A stretch of 64,000 nt of DNA from CANLBN01 sp050633525 (GTDB taxonomy: Bacteria > Pseudomonadota > Gammaproteobacteria > Pseudomonadales > Cellvibrionaceae), in contig JBOEGR010000031.1 of the NCBI GenBank assembly GCA_050633525.1, forward strand, positions 3,890 through 67,889. The letters run 5' to 3'. The translations under genes and the position numbers were made by a program. The notes under the pieces are model-generated. The model was not told where the DNA came from. It saw nothing but the letters and a program-made list of their open reading frames with translations, and made no database searches. This document shows positions 34,139-42,454 of the stretch, piece after piece; the first letter of the stretch is position 1; each line of letters begins with the position of its first letter.

Positions 34139-36202
34139 ATGCATAAAAATGAAATAGAGAATACGCACTCCACTATCAACGATCTTATGAAACAGGCAGA
34201 AAGCATGCAGTTCAGGCTTGAGCTGGATGTTCAGTTTAAAAAAAACATGGAATTCATTAGAAAAGGTGCGCCAGATATATATGTAAAAATCAAAGATTTC
34301 AAACCTAATAGCTTATTTCTTCAAGCAAATGACCCTCGTGATATCAATTTAATTAACGCAAAATCCAAGCATCCGGTCTACCCGGGCGACGCTAAAGAAT
34401 TTGCAAAGAAACAAGTTGAATCTCATTTACTAGACCCAGCACGCTTCAATATCTTTTTTAAAGAAACCCAACTGGTTAACCCTAGACACTTGCACCCAGA
34501 AAGTGCCAACAAAGCGTTATCTAGCTACGCCTCACTAGGGTTACCCTTACACTACACACCCCGAAATCCTGTGGGGCTCCTTATTATTTTGGGGTGTGGG
34601 CTGGCATATCACATTGTAGAAATAGTAAACACTAGCGATATTCGTAATTTAATTATATATGACCGTGTTATGGACAGTTTTTATCACTCCCTTTTTCTTG
34701 TGGACTGGGAATCCATTGTCCGTAAAGTGAATGAAAAAGGAGGAAAGGTTAAGCTATTTATTGGGGAAGAAGAACAAATAGCATTAAGAAAAATGCGTAG
34801 CCTTTCTTATGAAATAGGAATGCATAACATGGTCACCCATCGCGTCTTCAAACACACTGAAAGTATTGACAACGATAAATTTTATAATGCATTTAAAATT
34901 CAATTTCCAATGCAAATATCATCTTTGGGTTTTTATGATGACGAACAGGTTTCTTTTTCACATACTTTACATAATATAAACAGTAACTTTCCACTTTTAA
35001 ACTCTTATAAAGAAAAAACAAATTATCCTGTTTTTGTTATCGGTAATGGCCCATCTTTAGATGATTTAGTAACGACGATAAAAGAAAATATAGAAAATGC
35101 TGTCATTATTTCTTGCGGAAGCGCCATAACAACACTCTACTCCTTAGGAATCAAGCCTGACATCCATGTAGAAGTCGAAAGAAACCTTGGTGTAGCTGAA
35201 ATGATAAGTTTTGGAACGGATATAGAGTACACAAAGTCAATACCATTATTAGCCGTAAACAATGTATCCCCTGAAGTCACAAAATTATTTTCAAATACAT
35301 TTCTAGCAGTAAAGCCTAATGACCTTGGTGCTTCAATAATAAATCGGATAATTGAAAAAAACCTTTACAGAGAACTCGACTTATGCAACCCAACCGTTAC
35401 TAACTGCGGCTTATCATACGCTGTAGAACTAGGATTTAAAGACATTTATCTTATTGGGATAGATTATGGAATGCCAAATAAAGAAGCGCATCATTCAAAA
35501 TATAGCATATGGAAAAAAATGGATAAAAAGAAGGAAAAGAATGAGGCATTAGAAAAAGAAGCCATAGAAGATTATAGTTATAGCAACAATCAGTTTGAAG
35601 TAAAAGGGAATTTCATCGATAAAGTAATAACTAGCACCTTACTCAACACATCCAAAATCAATAGTGAAGTACTAATAAGGGAAAACTCAAACTCTCGATA
35701 TTACAACCCTAACAATGGCGCATACATAGATGGAGCAAAAACAATAAAAAAGGAAGATATTAAAATAAAAGACAAAATAGACAACAAGAAAGCATACATA
35801 GACAATTTATTAAAGTCTAACTTTTCTGACATGAAATTCAAAAAAATGACAGATAAGAATATAAAAAATGAATATATATCGCCTCTTATTAAATCAAAAA
35901 AAGCGCTTATACTTCCAGAAAGATGTGAAAGCATTATAGAGTTACACGCTCAGTTAAACAGAATATTCAATAACATAGAAAAAATAGCATCCGTTAACGA
36001 GGCAAGTCCCATGCTTATCAGAGGAACATTTCAGGTACACTCGGGGATGTTAGCCTACTATTGCTCAAGTGCTAAATCTACCGTTGACTTTAATCGTTAC
36101 TACGAAACAGGAAAAAACATATACAATGACTTGATTGAAAATATATTTTTACGATTATATGAAGAACCATTATCCTTAGATGATTCGCTCGCTTTAAAGT
36201 AA
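34139..36202 (+). CDS. Motility-associated factor (Maf) glycosyltransferase
   Basis: This protein of about 687 residues belongs to the Maf/DUF115 family (also listed as MptE-like), cytoplasmic enzymes that put nonulosonic acids on flagellin. The N-terminal region contains LLIILGCGLAYHIVEIV. The central core PVFVIGNGPSLDDLV, IISCGSAITTLYSLGIKPDIHVEVE and YLIGIDYGM is the family signature. The C-terminal part is helical and lysine-rich. The ATG at 34139 follows a sigma-54 promoter; the frame is open 20 codons further up. The second half is much more AT-rich than neighbouring genes, which may mean horizontal origin. It is divergent from the operon that makes its presumed CMP-sugar donor. It is unrelated to the nucleotide pyrophosphatase at 542. 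Confidence 0.88.
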   Translation: MHKNEIENTHSTINDLMKQAESMQFRLELDVQFKKNMEFIRKGAPDIYVKIKDFKPNSLFLQANDPRDINLINAKSKHPVYPGDAKEFAKKQVESHLLDPARFNIFFKETQLVNPRHLHPESANKALSSYASLGLPLHYTPRNPVGLLIILGCGLAYHIVEIVNTSDIRNLIIYDRVMDSFYHSLFLVDWESIVRKVNEKGGKVKLFIGEEEQIALRKMRSLSYEIGMHNMVTHRVFKHTESIDNDKFYNAFKIQFPMQISSLGFYDDEQVSFSHTLHNINSNFPLLNSYKEKTNYPVFVIGNGPSLDDLVTTIKENIENAVIISCGSAITTLYSLGIKPDIHVEVERNLGVAEMISFGTDIEYTKSIPLLAVNNVSPEVTKLFSNTFLAVKPNDLGASIINRIIEKNLYRELDLCNPTVTNCGLSYAVELGFKDIYLIGIDYGMPNKEAHHSKYSIWKKMDKKKEKNEALEKEAIEDYSYSNNQFEVKGNFIDKVITSTLLNTSKINSEVLIRENSNSRYYNPNNGAYIDGAKTIKKEDIKIKDKIDNKKAYIDNLLKSNFSDMKFKKMTDKNIKNEYISPLIKSKKALILPERCESIIELHAQLNRIFNNIEKIASVNEASPMLIRGTFQVHSGMLAYYCSSAKSTVDFNRYYETGKNIYNDLIENIFLRLYEEPLSLDDSLALK

Positions 36203-36481
36203 GTAATATTAAGACAACATCTGAAACTCTTCTGCGCAAACCTATCATAGACTTATGATAAAACGTGCTTCACTGCTAATTCAGTAAAAAACTCCGATAT
36301 AAATTAATTTAATCGTTCATTCGAATTTTACAGATCTTATTAATCAGTGCTGATCACATAAATGCAAATAAAAAAATGGCGCAACGTAGTTTTACCTTTT
36401 ATTGTAATATCTAAACATTACTAAAAAGCGTCTGGCACCTACTACACTTACGAATAAGAGGTTATCTAATATTGATAGAGA

Positions 36482-36859
36482 TCACTCAATAGCTTTCCAA
36501 GCATCACTTATTTCTTTTATAAGACTTGTACATTCATCAAGCAATTCGGGATTATTTTTCATATGGGATTCCCATAAGCGTCGCTGTACATAATCATACA
36601 GCCCATCTAATCGCCCTGAAATTTCCTCTTCATTTTCTTGATCTAAAGCTTCACGCAAACCAAACAATATACTGATAGCCTGATTAACTTTGTTATTCTT
36701 TAACTCAATATTTTTTTGTTCTATCGCACCTTTCATCTGAGCAATACGTTCTAATAGACCATCGTAAAGCATTTGTATTAATTGATGCGGTGTCGCGCTG
36801 GCAACAGCTGCATTCACTTTAATATCACTATAACCTTTAAGAGCAACTTGTGCGTTCAC
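36482..36859 (-). CDS. fliS: Flagellar export chaperone FliS, copy 2 (canonical)
   Basis: This protein of about 125 residues matches canonical FliS: NAQVALKGYSDIKVNAAV, ATPHQLIQMLYDGLLERI, FGLREALDQENE and RLDGLYDYVQRRL. The best start is the GTG at 36857-36859, with a GGAG six bases upstream; this gives the usual short N-terminus. An in-frame ATG two codons earlier overlaps that Shine-Dalgarno sequence. It follows fliD, its normal place. A divergent FliS lies at 17479, on the far side of the sugar island. Confidence 0.92.
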   Translation of the reverse strand: MNAQVALKGYSDIKVNAAVASATPHQLIQMLYDGLLERIAQMKGAIEQKNIELKNNKVNQAISILFGLREALDQENEEEISGRLDGLYDYVQRRLWESHMKNNPELLDECTSLIKEISDAWKAIE

Positions 36860-36951
36860 GAACATCTCCAAAATAAGTTAACAACAGCATTATTGTGTTA
36901 CGCTATTATAGTTATCGGCTTGTTATCATATGGCTTTAGTGATTATTTGGC

Positions 36952-39744
36952 CTAATTATCATTACCGCTATCGAGTAAATTGGATAGAGTACTTTCCAAA
37001 AATGAACTGCTATCTTGCAGGCTACGAACAATGGCCTCCATGGCAATAAATTGTGAGGTTAGACGCTCTTGATAGGCCTCTAAACGCCTGTCAAGATTTG
37101 ACTGATCTTCATCTAAATCCTCTAGATCACGGTCTAATGAGGTTTCCCGTAAATTAATAACGCCTGCATTACTTAAGAATTGATCAATCAATAATTCCAA
37201 TTCCCCACCGAAACCTCTAGAAAAGTTAACGGTAGCCGATGTGGCATTCTCGCCAATCAACAACGCTAGACTTTCGCCATCCTCGCCCAAAGCTGGCAAT
37301 AATACATTACCTGAACCAAAACCAGCGACACCGTTCACGGTACCTGCCACATTGATCCCTGTTGTTGACACTCCGGTATCCAAACCTAAATCACCTGCAC
37401 TAGCACCGATATTCGTTACGCTGACACGAGAGTTTGAACCATAACGTTGAGATTCGATCGTAAAGGTGTCGCCTGTTACATCATATGTGACACTAACTCG
37501 AGCGCCTGCGGCAGCTAATGTAGCATCAGCATTAATTTGGGATTCGATATGGGCTGCGAGAGCATCATTATCAGCATAAGTGCCTGTATCTAAACTAATC
37601 GTACCAGATGTAGTTCCATCCAACTCAATTGAAAAATCATATTCAGTGGTATTGCCACCTGTGGTAGCGCCTTGGCTTGCTGTACCCGTAGTAATACCGA
37701 GAGTAGCTGCTTGTGAGCCTATTGCAGTAGCGTTTGCAATAGTTGAACTGAGGCCCGTTGAAGTCGAGGTGATCACAAATTGGCTACCATTATGCTCAAC
37801 ACTCACACTTGCCCCAGCTCCGCTCAGGGTAGCATCTGCATTAATTTGTGTTTGTAGTTCAGTCGCTAGATCTTCAAAGGTGGCATAAGTGCCTGGCGTA
37901 AGGCTAATCGTACCGGATGTTGTGCCGTCCACTGCAATACTGAAGTCATAATCATTCGCGCCGCCTGTTCCTGCTGTCGCAGTGCCGCCACTAATACCTA
38001 ATTGATCTGCACTAGCGCCCACTGCGGATAATGCAACAGATGAAGATGCACCCGTAGAACCAGATGTAAAAACGAAGCGGTCTGTACTGTAAGCGACAGT
38101 AACACCACTAATATTAGCATCGTTATTGACTGCCGTTTGTATAGCTGTTGCTAGCGCATCGTTGTCAGCATAATCCGCTACGGGAATACTGATATTGGCA
38201 GCAGAAGCAAGACCATCAACTGTGATAGTAAAGTCATAGTCAGTAGCGCCCGCACCTTGTGTTAGTAAATCCAATGGTATGGTTTCGGCTGCTCCTGAAA
38301 AATTACCTGAGCTCGCCACAAAGTCTGTCAATAATGCTGTAGGCGCCGCACCACTTAAGGAGGCTCTAGTCGCTACATCAGCAGCCAAACCCGCTAAAAT
38401 ACCATCAGCGATATCAGTTCCGACTAAATTACCTTTCGTTGGCGCTTGTGAAATAACAACGGCATATTCACCGGTCAACGTATTATCACCAAAACTATTA
38501 ATCGTAATCTGATCGCTTGAAGATTCTGTATTGGCAATAAATAAGTCTTTAAACAAATCGTAATTGTCGTCAACTGCAGCGGTAAAATCATCTTCATCAA
38601 TCGATAAAGTGCCATCTAGCTCTGTACGAATACCTACATTAGTTAATGAGGTAAATGTACTATCTAGCCCCTGAACATCTGCAACTAATAATTGACGGAT
38701 TTGCGATGGCATTGTTTTCGCTAAAGTATCGCGAGACAAGCTGCCAAATTCTTCCGCGCCTGTTTCTTCATTATTTTTAATACCAATTAAAGGCTCAATT
38801 GTTTCTAGAAATAAATTGTAAGCTTCGACAAATCCACGTACCGCTGTTTCAGCGGAGGCCTTATCTTCTTCGATACTAATATTAACAGTTTCATCAACGG
38901 CCGTTACACCTGCCAAGGTATATTCAAAACCCGCAATGACATCATCAATGGTATTACTTGAGCGAGTCACGGCCAAACCATTAATCGTAAAAGCAGCATC
39001 TTGCCCTACTTGGTTTTGCGTCATCTGAAAAGCGGAGCTAGGGTCATCACTAAAGGCAAATCGTGATAGACCATTGGTATCAGCATTGTTACCATCGGCA
39101 TCCGTTGCCGTAATTTCTAATTGATTGCTTAATCCCGATTCGGCACGAACAACTAAGCGATAGCCAGAACCATCATTCACAATACTGGCTTGCACACCAA
39201 AGTCGGCGTCATTAATAGCATCCGCCAAACCCGTTAAAGAGTTATTACTGTTATCAATAGTAATGGTTTGCGCTGTTTTGGTCGCATCTTCAGTGAACGT
39301 TGTTGGATCCGCAGGAGGTGTAGCAACGTCCCAACCGCCAAAATTAAATGTAAGCGTACCTAAACCAACTGCGTCACTCGGATCGCTAAAAGTAGCATCC
39401 GTAGACAGTGATTGAGATTGGGCTAATTGGGAAACGGTAAACGTGTAATCACCCACTTGGGCTTCTGGGTCTAAACTTACTGGAATAAAAGCTGAGCTAT
39501 CAGTGAAGGCAGCACTTTTCGTATTGAAAGTATCAGAGTTGCCCATTGCAGTAGCAGCATCTTTCAATGTTGATAGTGCGCTGTTCAGTAGGCCAATATC
39601 TGATATTTGTGTTTGAACCGTTTCTCGCTTGGTGTCTATACGTTGTTGAGGAGCGGATCGTTCAGCTTCAACCAAAGAATCAACTAGGGCAAGCGTATCA
39701 ATACCAGAGCCGGCACCTAGAAGGTTAACAATATTTTGAGACAT
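36952..39744 (-). CDS. fliD: Flagellar filament cap protein FliD, enlarged
   Basis: The protein has 930 residues, against about 450-680 in most relatives. FliD forms the distal cap under which flagellin folds. The N-terminal FliD domain (GAGSGIDTLALVDSLVEAER) and the C-terminal coiled coil (LDRDLEDLDEDQSNLDRRLEAYQERLTSQF) are normal. The extra length comes from about residues 500-795, where three tandem units of roughly 100 residues begin YDFTITVDG, YDFSIAVDG and YDFSIELDG. These would form additional outward-facing domains. A sigma-28-type promoter lies 40 bases upstream, and fliS copy 2 follows. Confidence 0.95.
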   Translation of the reverse strand: MSQNIVNLLGAGSGIDTLALVDSLVEAERSAPQQRIDTKRETVQTQISDIGLLNSALSTLKDAATAMGNSDTFNTKSAAFTDSSAFIPVSLDPEAQVGDYTFTVSQLAQSQSLSTDATFSDPSDAVGLGTLTFNFGGWDVATPPADPTTFTEDATKTAQTITIDNSNNSLTGLADAINDADFGVQASIVNDGSGYRLVVRAESGLSNQLEITATDADGNNADTNGLSRFAFSDDPSSAFQMTQNQVGQDAAFTINGLAVTRSSNTIDDVIAGFEYTLAGVTAVDETVNISIEEDKASAETAVRGFVEAYNLFLETIEPLIGIKNNEETGAEEFGSLSRDTLAKTMPSQIRQLLVADVQGLDSTFTSLTNVGIRTELDGTLSIDEDDFTAAVDDNYDLFKDLFIANTESSSDQITINSFGDNTLTGEYAVVISQAPTKGNLVGTDIADGILAGLAADVATRASLSGAAPTALLTDFVASSGNFSGAAETIPLDLLTQGAGATDYDFTITVDGLASAANISIPVADYADNDALATAIQTAVNNDANISGVTVAYSTDRFVFTSGSTGASSSVALSAVGASADQLGISGGTATAGTGGANDYDFSIAVDGTTSGTISLTPGTYATFEDLATELQTQINADATLSGAGASVSVEHNGSQFVITSTSTGLSSTIANATAIGSQAATLGITTGTASQGATTGGNTTEYDFSIELDGTTSGTISLDTGTYADNDALAAHIESQINADATLAAAGARVSVTYDVTGDTFTIESQRYGSNSRVSVTNIGASAGDLGLDTGVSTTGINVAGTVNGVAGFGSGNVLLPALGEDGESLALLIGENATSATVNFSRGFGGELELLIDQFLSNAGVINLRETSLDRDLEDLDEDQSNLDRRLEAYQERLTSQFIAMEAIVRSLQDSSSFLESTLSNLLDSGNDN
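37369..38241 (-). repeat. Three tandem coding repeats of about 300 bp inside fliD
   Basis: Residues about 502-595, 598-697 and 701-792 of FliD are related units. Each starts YDF-S/T-I-x-V/L-DG and has an ADxxALAxxIQ-like helix, a V-x-Y/H strand with F-x-I/F-x-S, and an ASAxxLGI-x-G-T end. Units 2 and 3 are closest (TTSGTISL in both). Confidence 0.85.
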
Positions 39745-39783
39745 AATTAGCTCCGTATCACCACAGTATAGACCTTAATAATA

Positions 39784-39810
39784 CTATCGGCCTCAATGGT
39801 TATTGCTTGA
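39784..39810 (-). promoter_or_regulatory. Sigma-28-type promoter of fliD
   Basis: The minus strand reads TCAAGCAA, then 11 bases, then GCCGATAG. The -10 is near perfect (GCCGATAA consensus); the -35 keeps TxAAG. The predicted start is about 33 bases before the fliD ATG. Confidence 0.65.
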
Positions 39811-39813
39811 GCA

Positions 39814-39847
39814 AAAACAACAAAAGGCACATGTAAACACATGCGCC
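39814..39847 (-). terminator. Intrinsic terminator after flaG
   Basis: On the minus strand GGCGCATGT / ACATGTGCC (one G-U pair) with a four-base loop is followed by a T-rich tract. It separates the flagellin-flaG transcript from fliD. Confidence 0.75.
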
Positions 39848-39894
39848 AATTGCTATCACTTAACTCAATGTTTATTAGATGCTTTTAGATCATA

Positions 39895-40290
39895 TCAACC
39901 ATGTGCATCTAATAAATGAAGAGTCTGATTATCCTTCAATTTTTGTGCCAAATTCAGAAATACATCTTCCGGTATTTGACGAATTAACTCTCCTGACTCC
40001 TTGTCTCTTACACGAACAATGGTTATTCCTGAGTCCTCATCAACGCTAAAATGAAGATCACGTTGAACGGATTGAACATATTCGTTTATTTCAGTTACAG
40101 CCTCCTCAATTTCGGTGGCCGCTGTCTTTTCAGGGTCCGGTTTTTTACTCACAACATCCTGTGGTGCCACTTCCTTTACCGGCAATTCTTTACCGTCAAG
40201 CGGTAACTCTTTTGCAGCATCGGCGCCCTGTGAAGAAGCAGCACGATTCACCACGGGAGGGCTTAACTGTGTTGGTCTTACTTCATTCAT
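39895..40290 (-). CDS. flaG: FlaG family protein
   Basis: This 131-residue protein has a disordered, Pro/Lys/Glu-rich N-terminal half. The conserved FlaG domain follows (about residues 70-131), with LHFSVDEDSGITIVRVRDKESGELIRQIP. FlaG influences filament length in several polar-flagellated bacteria; its mechanism is not settled. It lies between the flagellin genes and fliD, its usual place, 76 bases downstream of the second flagellin across a strong hairpin. Confidence 0.92.
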   Translation of the reverse strand: MNEVRPTQLSPPVVNRAASSQGADAAKELPLDGKELPVKEVAPQDVVSKKPDPEKTAATEIEEAVTEINEYVQSVQRDLHFSVDEDSGITIVRVRDKESGELIRQIPEDVFLNLAQKLKDNQTLHLLDAHG

Positions 40291-40310
40291 GGGTTAGTAC
40301 CTCATACTTC

Positions 40311-40348
40311 AGTAGTCAAACTATTGAATACTCAATAGCTTGACTACT
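40311..40348 (-). repeat. Long hairpin between flagellin and flaG
   Basis: AGTAGTCAA-A-CTATTGA and TCAATAG-C-TTGACTACT form a 16-pair stem with one A/C mismatch and a four-base loop. No T-tract follows on either strand, so it is not a standard terminator. It may stabilise the flagellin mRNA 3' end or bind a protein. Confidence 0.8.
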
Positions 40349-40366
40349 ATCAGGTTAGCCTAAATC

Positions 40367-42124
40367 TTAGTTCAGTAACGATAAGACCTGCTGTGGACGA
40401 GCATTCGCTTGCGCTAACATTGCCTGAGACGCCTGCTGTAGCACCTGCGCTCGACTTAACGACGCTGTTTCAGCAGCAAAATCTGCATCAACAATTCGTG
40501 ATCGTGCTGCAGAAGTATTTTCAACAACATTCGACAAGTTAGATACTGTAAAGTCGAGACGGTTATTAACCGCACCCAAATCTGCTCGGGTTGAGTTAAT
40601 CTGTTCTAGAGCGGCATCAATCACATCAATAGCATCTTGAGCACCACTGAGAGTAGAGATATCGATTCCATCAACAGAGTCACCTGAGCCTTCACTATTA
40701 TTAGTTTCTAACAAACCAGTAGATGCAAATGTCGCTGTACTTCCTGCAAAATCAATAGAGATTTCTGTTTCATCTACTGAGTCTAGACTGATCGTAGTAT
40801 CAGTTGAGTTAGTCGTTGCAACAACACCGGTTTCTGCGGTTTTTGCATTAATCAGTGCTGCTAAAGCAATGGCTTGTTGTGTGCCAGTACCACCGGCAGC
40901 CATGCCACTCAGCGCAACATCATTGATAACCAAATCGCCTTCTGTAATAGCAGTGCTGGTAAGGGTACTACTCGTAATATCAGAGTCAGTCCTTGCTTGA
41001 ATACCCAACCCCTGAACAACAGTATTGTAAACACCAGTACCAGTACCACCGGTTGTACCCGTGATAGCAACATCAATATTTTCAACTGAGGCATCTGTTA
41101 TTTCAAAAGCCAACTGCGCTCTGTGAGTATCAGAAGCAACTAAACCAACATTTGCGATTGTAGCCGCACCGCCGTATGTTGCCGTAATAGACGCACTATT
41201 ATCCGATGAAGACAACTGAAGTTGACCGTCATCATTCAATTGAGCTGATATAGAGCCGCCCGTTATTTCATTAATCCTATCAACCAACTCATTCATACTG
41301 CCTGTTTCAGATATCGTATACGCTTGAGATTGCGACTCTGAATCACTGACTGTAAGTACTAGAGTATTAGCACCACGCAATACGCCATCACCTGCCGCTG
41401 TTGCAGTCACTTCAATAAAGCTTGACGCTTCTACTCCACTGACCCTTTCATTAATGGTATTAATTAGATCACTCATATTTTCAACTGAGCTTAAATCACC
41501 GAGAGATTGTCCGTTAATCGATGCTGTACCACTGCCAGCAACAGATATAATATCGCCTAATTGAGACGCTGTTGTATTCATCTCTGCACCGACTAAATCA
41601 CCGCCATTGCCAGCACCTAAACCTTTAGAGTCCAACTCACCTACCTCAACAGCAATAGTCTCGTTAGCCTGAGAACCAACCTGTAACGACAACTCACCTA
41701 AACTTCCGTCAAGAATTTTTTGGCCATTGAATGAAGTCGTCTCTGCAATACGATCGATTTCAGCTTTTAACTGCTGAACTTCCGCATCTAGTGTTGAACG
41801 ATCAGAGTCAGAATAAATTCCGTTAGATGATTGGATGGAAAGTTCGCGCATACGCTGTAAGATGTTTGTTGTTTCATCTAGCGCACCCTCGGCAGTTTGG
41901 ATAAGAGAGATGCCGTCATTCGCATTACGAATGGCTTGGTCCAAACCACGAATTTGCGATGTTTGGCGATTGGCAATCGCTAAACCTGCTGCATCATCAC
42001 CGGCTGAGTTAATACGACGACCTGAAGCAAGACGCTCACTTGCCTGGTCCAGATCCGCACCTGAATTCATCAACTGACGCTGAGCGTTAAGTGATGCGAT
42101 GTTACTGTTAATCATTAAAGGCAT
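40367..42124 (-). CDS. fliC: Flagellin B (sigma-28-controlled copy)
   Basis: This 585-residue flagellin has a conserved N-terminal D0/D1 domain (NIASLNAQRQL, ERLASGRRINSAGDDAAG, GISLIQTAEGALDE). The C-terminal D1/D0 domain ends with AQVLQQASQAMLAQANARPQQVLSLL. The middle, about residues 180-480, is an expanded Thr/Ser/Gly-rich D2/D3 region, rich in possible O-glycosylation sites for the Maf transferase. It is highly similar to the flagellin upstream and arose by tandem duplication. The AGGAGG Shine-Dalgarno sequence and the sigma-28 promoter 5' of it are clear. Confidence 0.96.
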   Translation of the reverse strand: MPLMINSNIASLNAQRQLMNSGADLDQASERLASGRRINSAGDDAAGLAIANRQTSQIRGLDQAIRNANDGISLIQTAEGALDETTNILQRMRELSIQSSNGIYSDSDRSTLDAEVQQLKAEIDRIAETTSFNGQKILDGSLGELSLQVGSQANETIAVEVGELDSKGLGAGNGGDLVGAEMNTTASQLGDIISVAGSGTASINGQSLGDLSSVENMSDLINTINERVSGVEASSFIEVTATAAGDGVLRGANTLVLTVSDSESQSQAYTISETGSMNELVDRINEITGGSISAQLNDDGQLQLSSSDNSASITATYGGAATIANVGLVASDTHRAQLAFEITDASVENIDVAITGTTGGTGTGVYNTVVQGLGIQARTDSDITSSTLTSTAITEGDLVINDVALSGMAAGGTGTQQAIALAALINAKTAETGVVATTNSTDTTISLDSVDETEISIDFAGSTATFASTGLLETNNSEGSGDSVDGIDISTLSGAQDAIDVIDAALEQINSTRADLGAVNNRLDFTVSNLSNVVENTSAARSRIVDADFAAETASLSRAQVLQQASQAMLAQANARPQQVLSLLN

Positions 42125-42212
42125 AATGGCCTCCTACTTCTTCGTTAAAGAACGCCAACCTTTGGGCTGACTGACTGGCGACGCCAGAAAAAATTTCTAA
42201 TGTCTGAAGAGG

Positions 42213-42239
42213 ATATCGACGAAAAAGACGATGACTTTA
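42213..42239 (-). promoter_or_regulatory. Sigma-28 promoter of flagellin B
   Basis: The minus strand reads TAAAGTCA, an 11-base spacer, then GTCGATAT, against the consensus TAAAGTTT-N11-GCCGATAA. The predicted start leaves a leader of about 80 bases. Confidence 0.85.
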
Positions 42240-42400
42240 ATGAGCTACTGATATGAAAAAAGAGGGCTGAAAAAGGCTTATAAAAATAACTGATTGTTTT
42301 TATTGATAATTTTAAAAAGAATGCCAAATAGTTGACTTTTTTTATGGCTAAAAATGATTGGGATAGCAGATATTGAAAAAAAACCGTCTAAAAGGTAATG

Positions 42401-42427
42401 AAAAAAAGCGGATCGCTCCGCTTTTTA
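42401..42427 (-). terminator. Intrinsic terminator after flagellin A
   Basis: The stem AAAAAGCGGA / TCCGCTTTTT with a four-base loop lies 28 bases past the stop codon of the upstream flagellin. T-tracts occur in both directions. The two flagellins are thus separate transcription units. Confidence 0.88.
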
Positions 42428-42454
42428 TACATTATTAGTAAATAGTGCGAAATA

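Noticed and set aside
33934..34206. 90-codon minus-strand frame between pseB and the Maf glycosyltransferase
   Set aside because: It overlaps the sigma-54 promoter and the first codons of the Maf glycosyltransferase and has no coding features.
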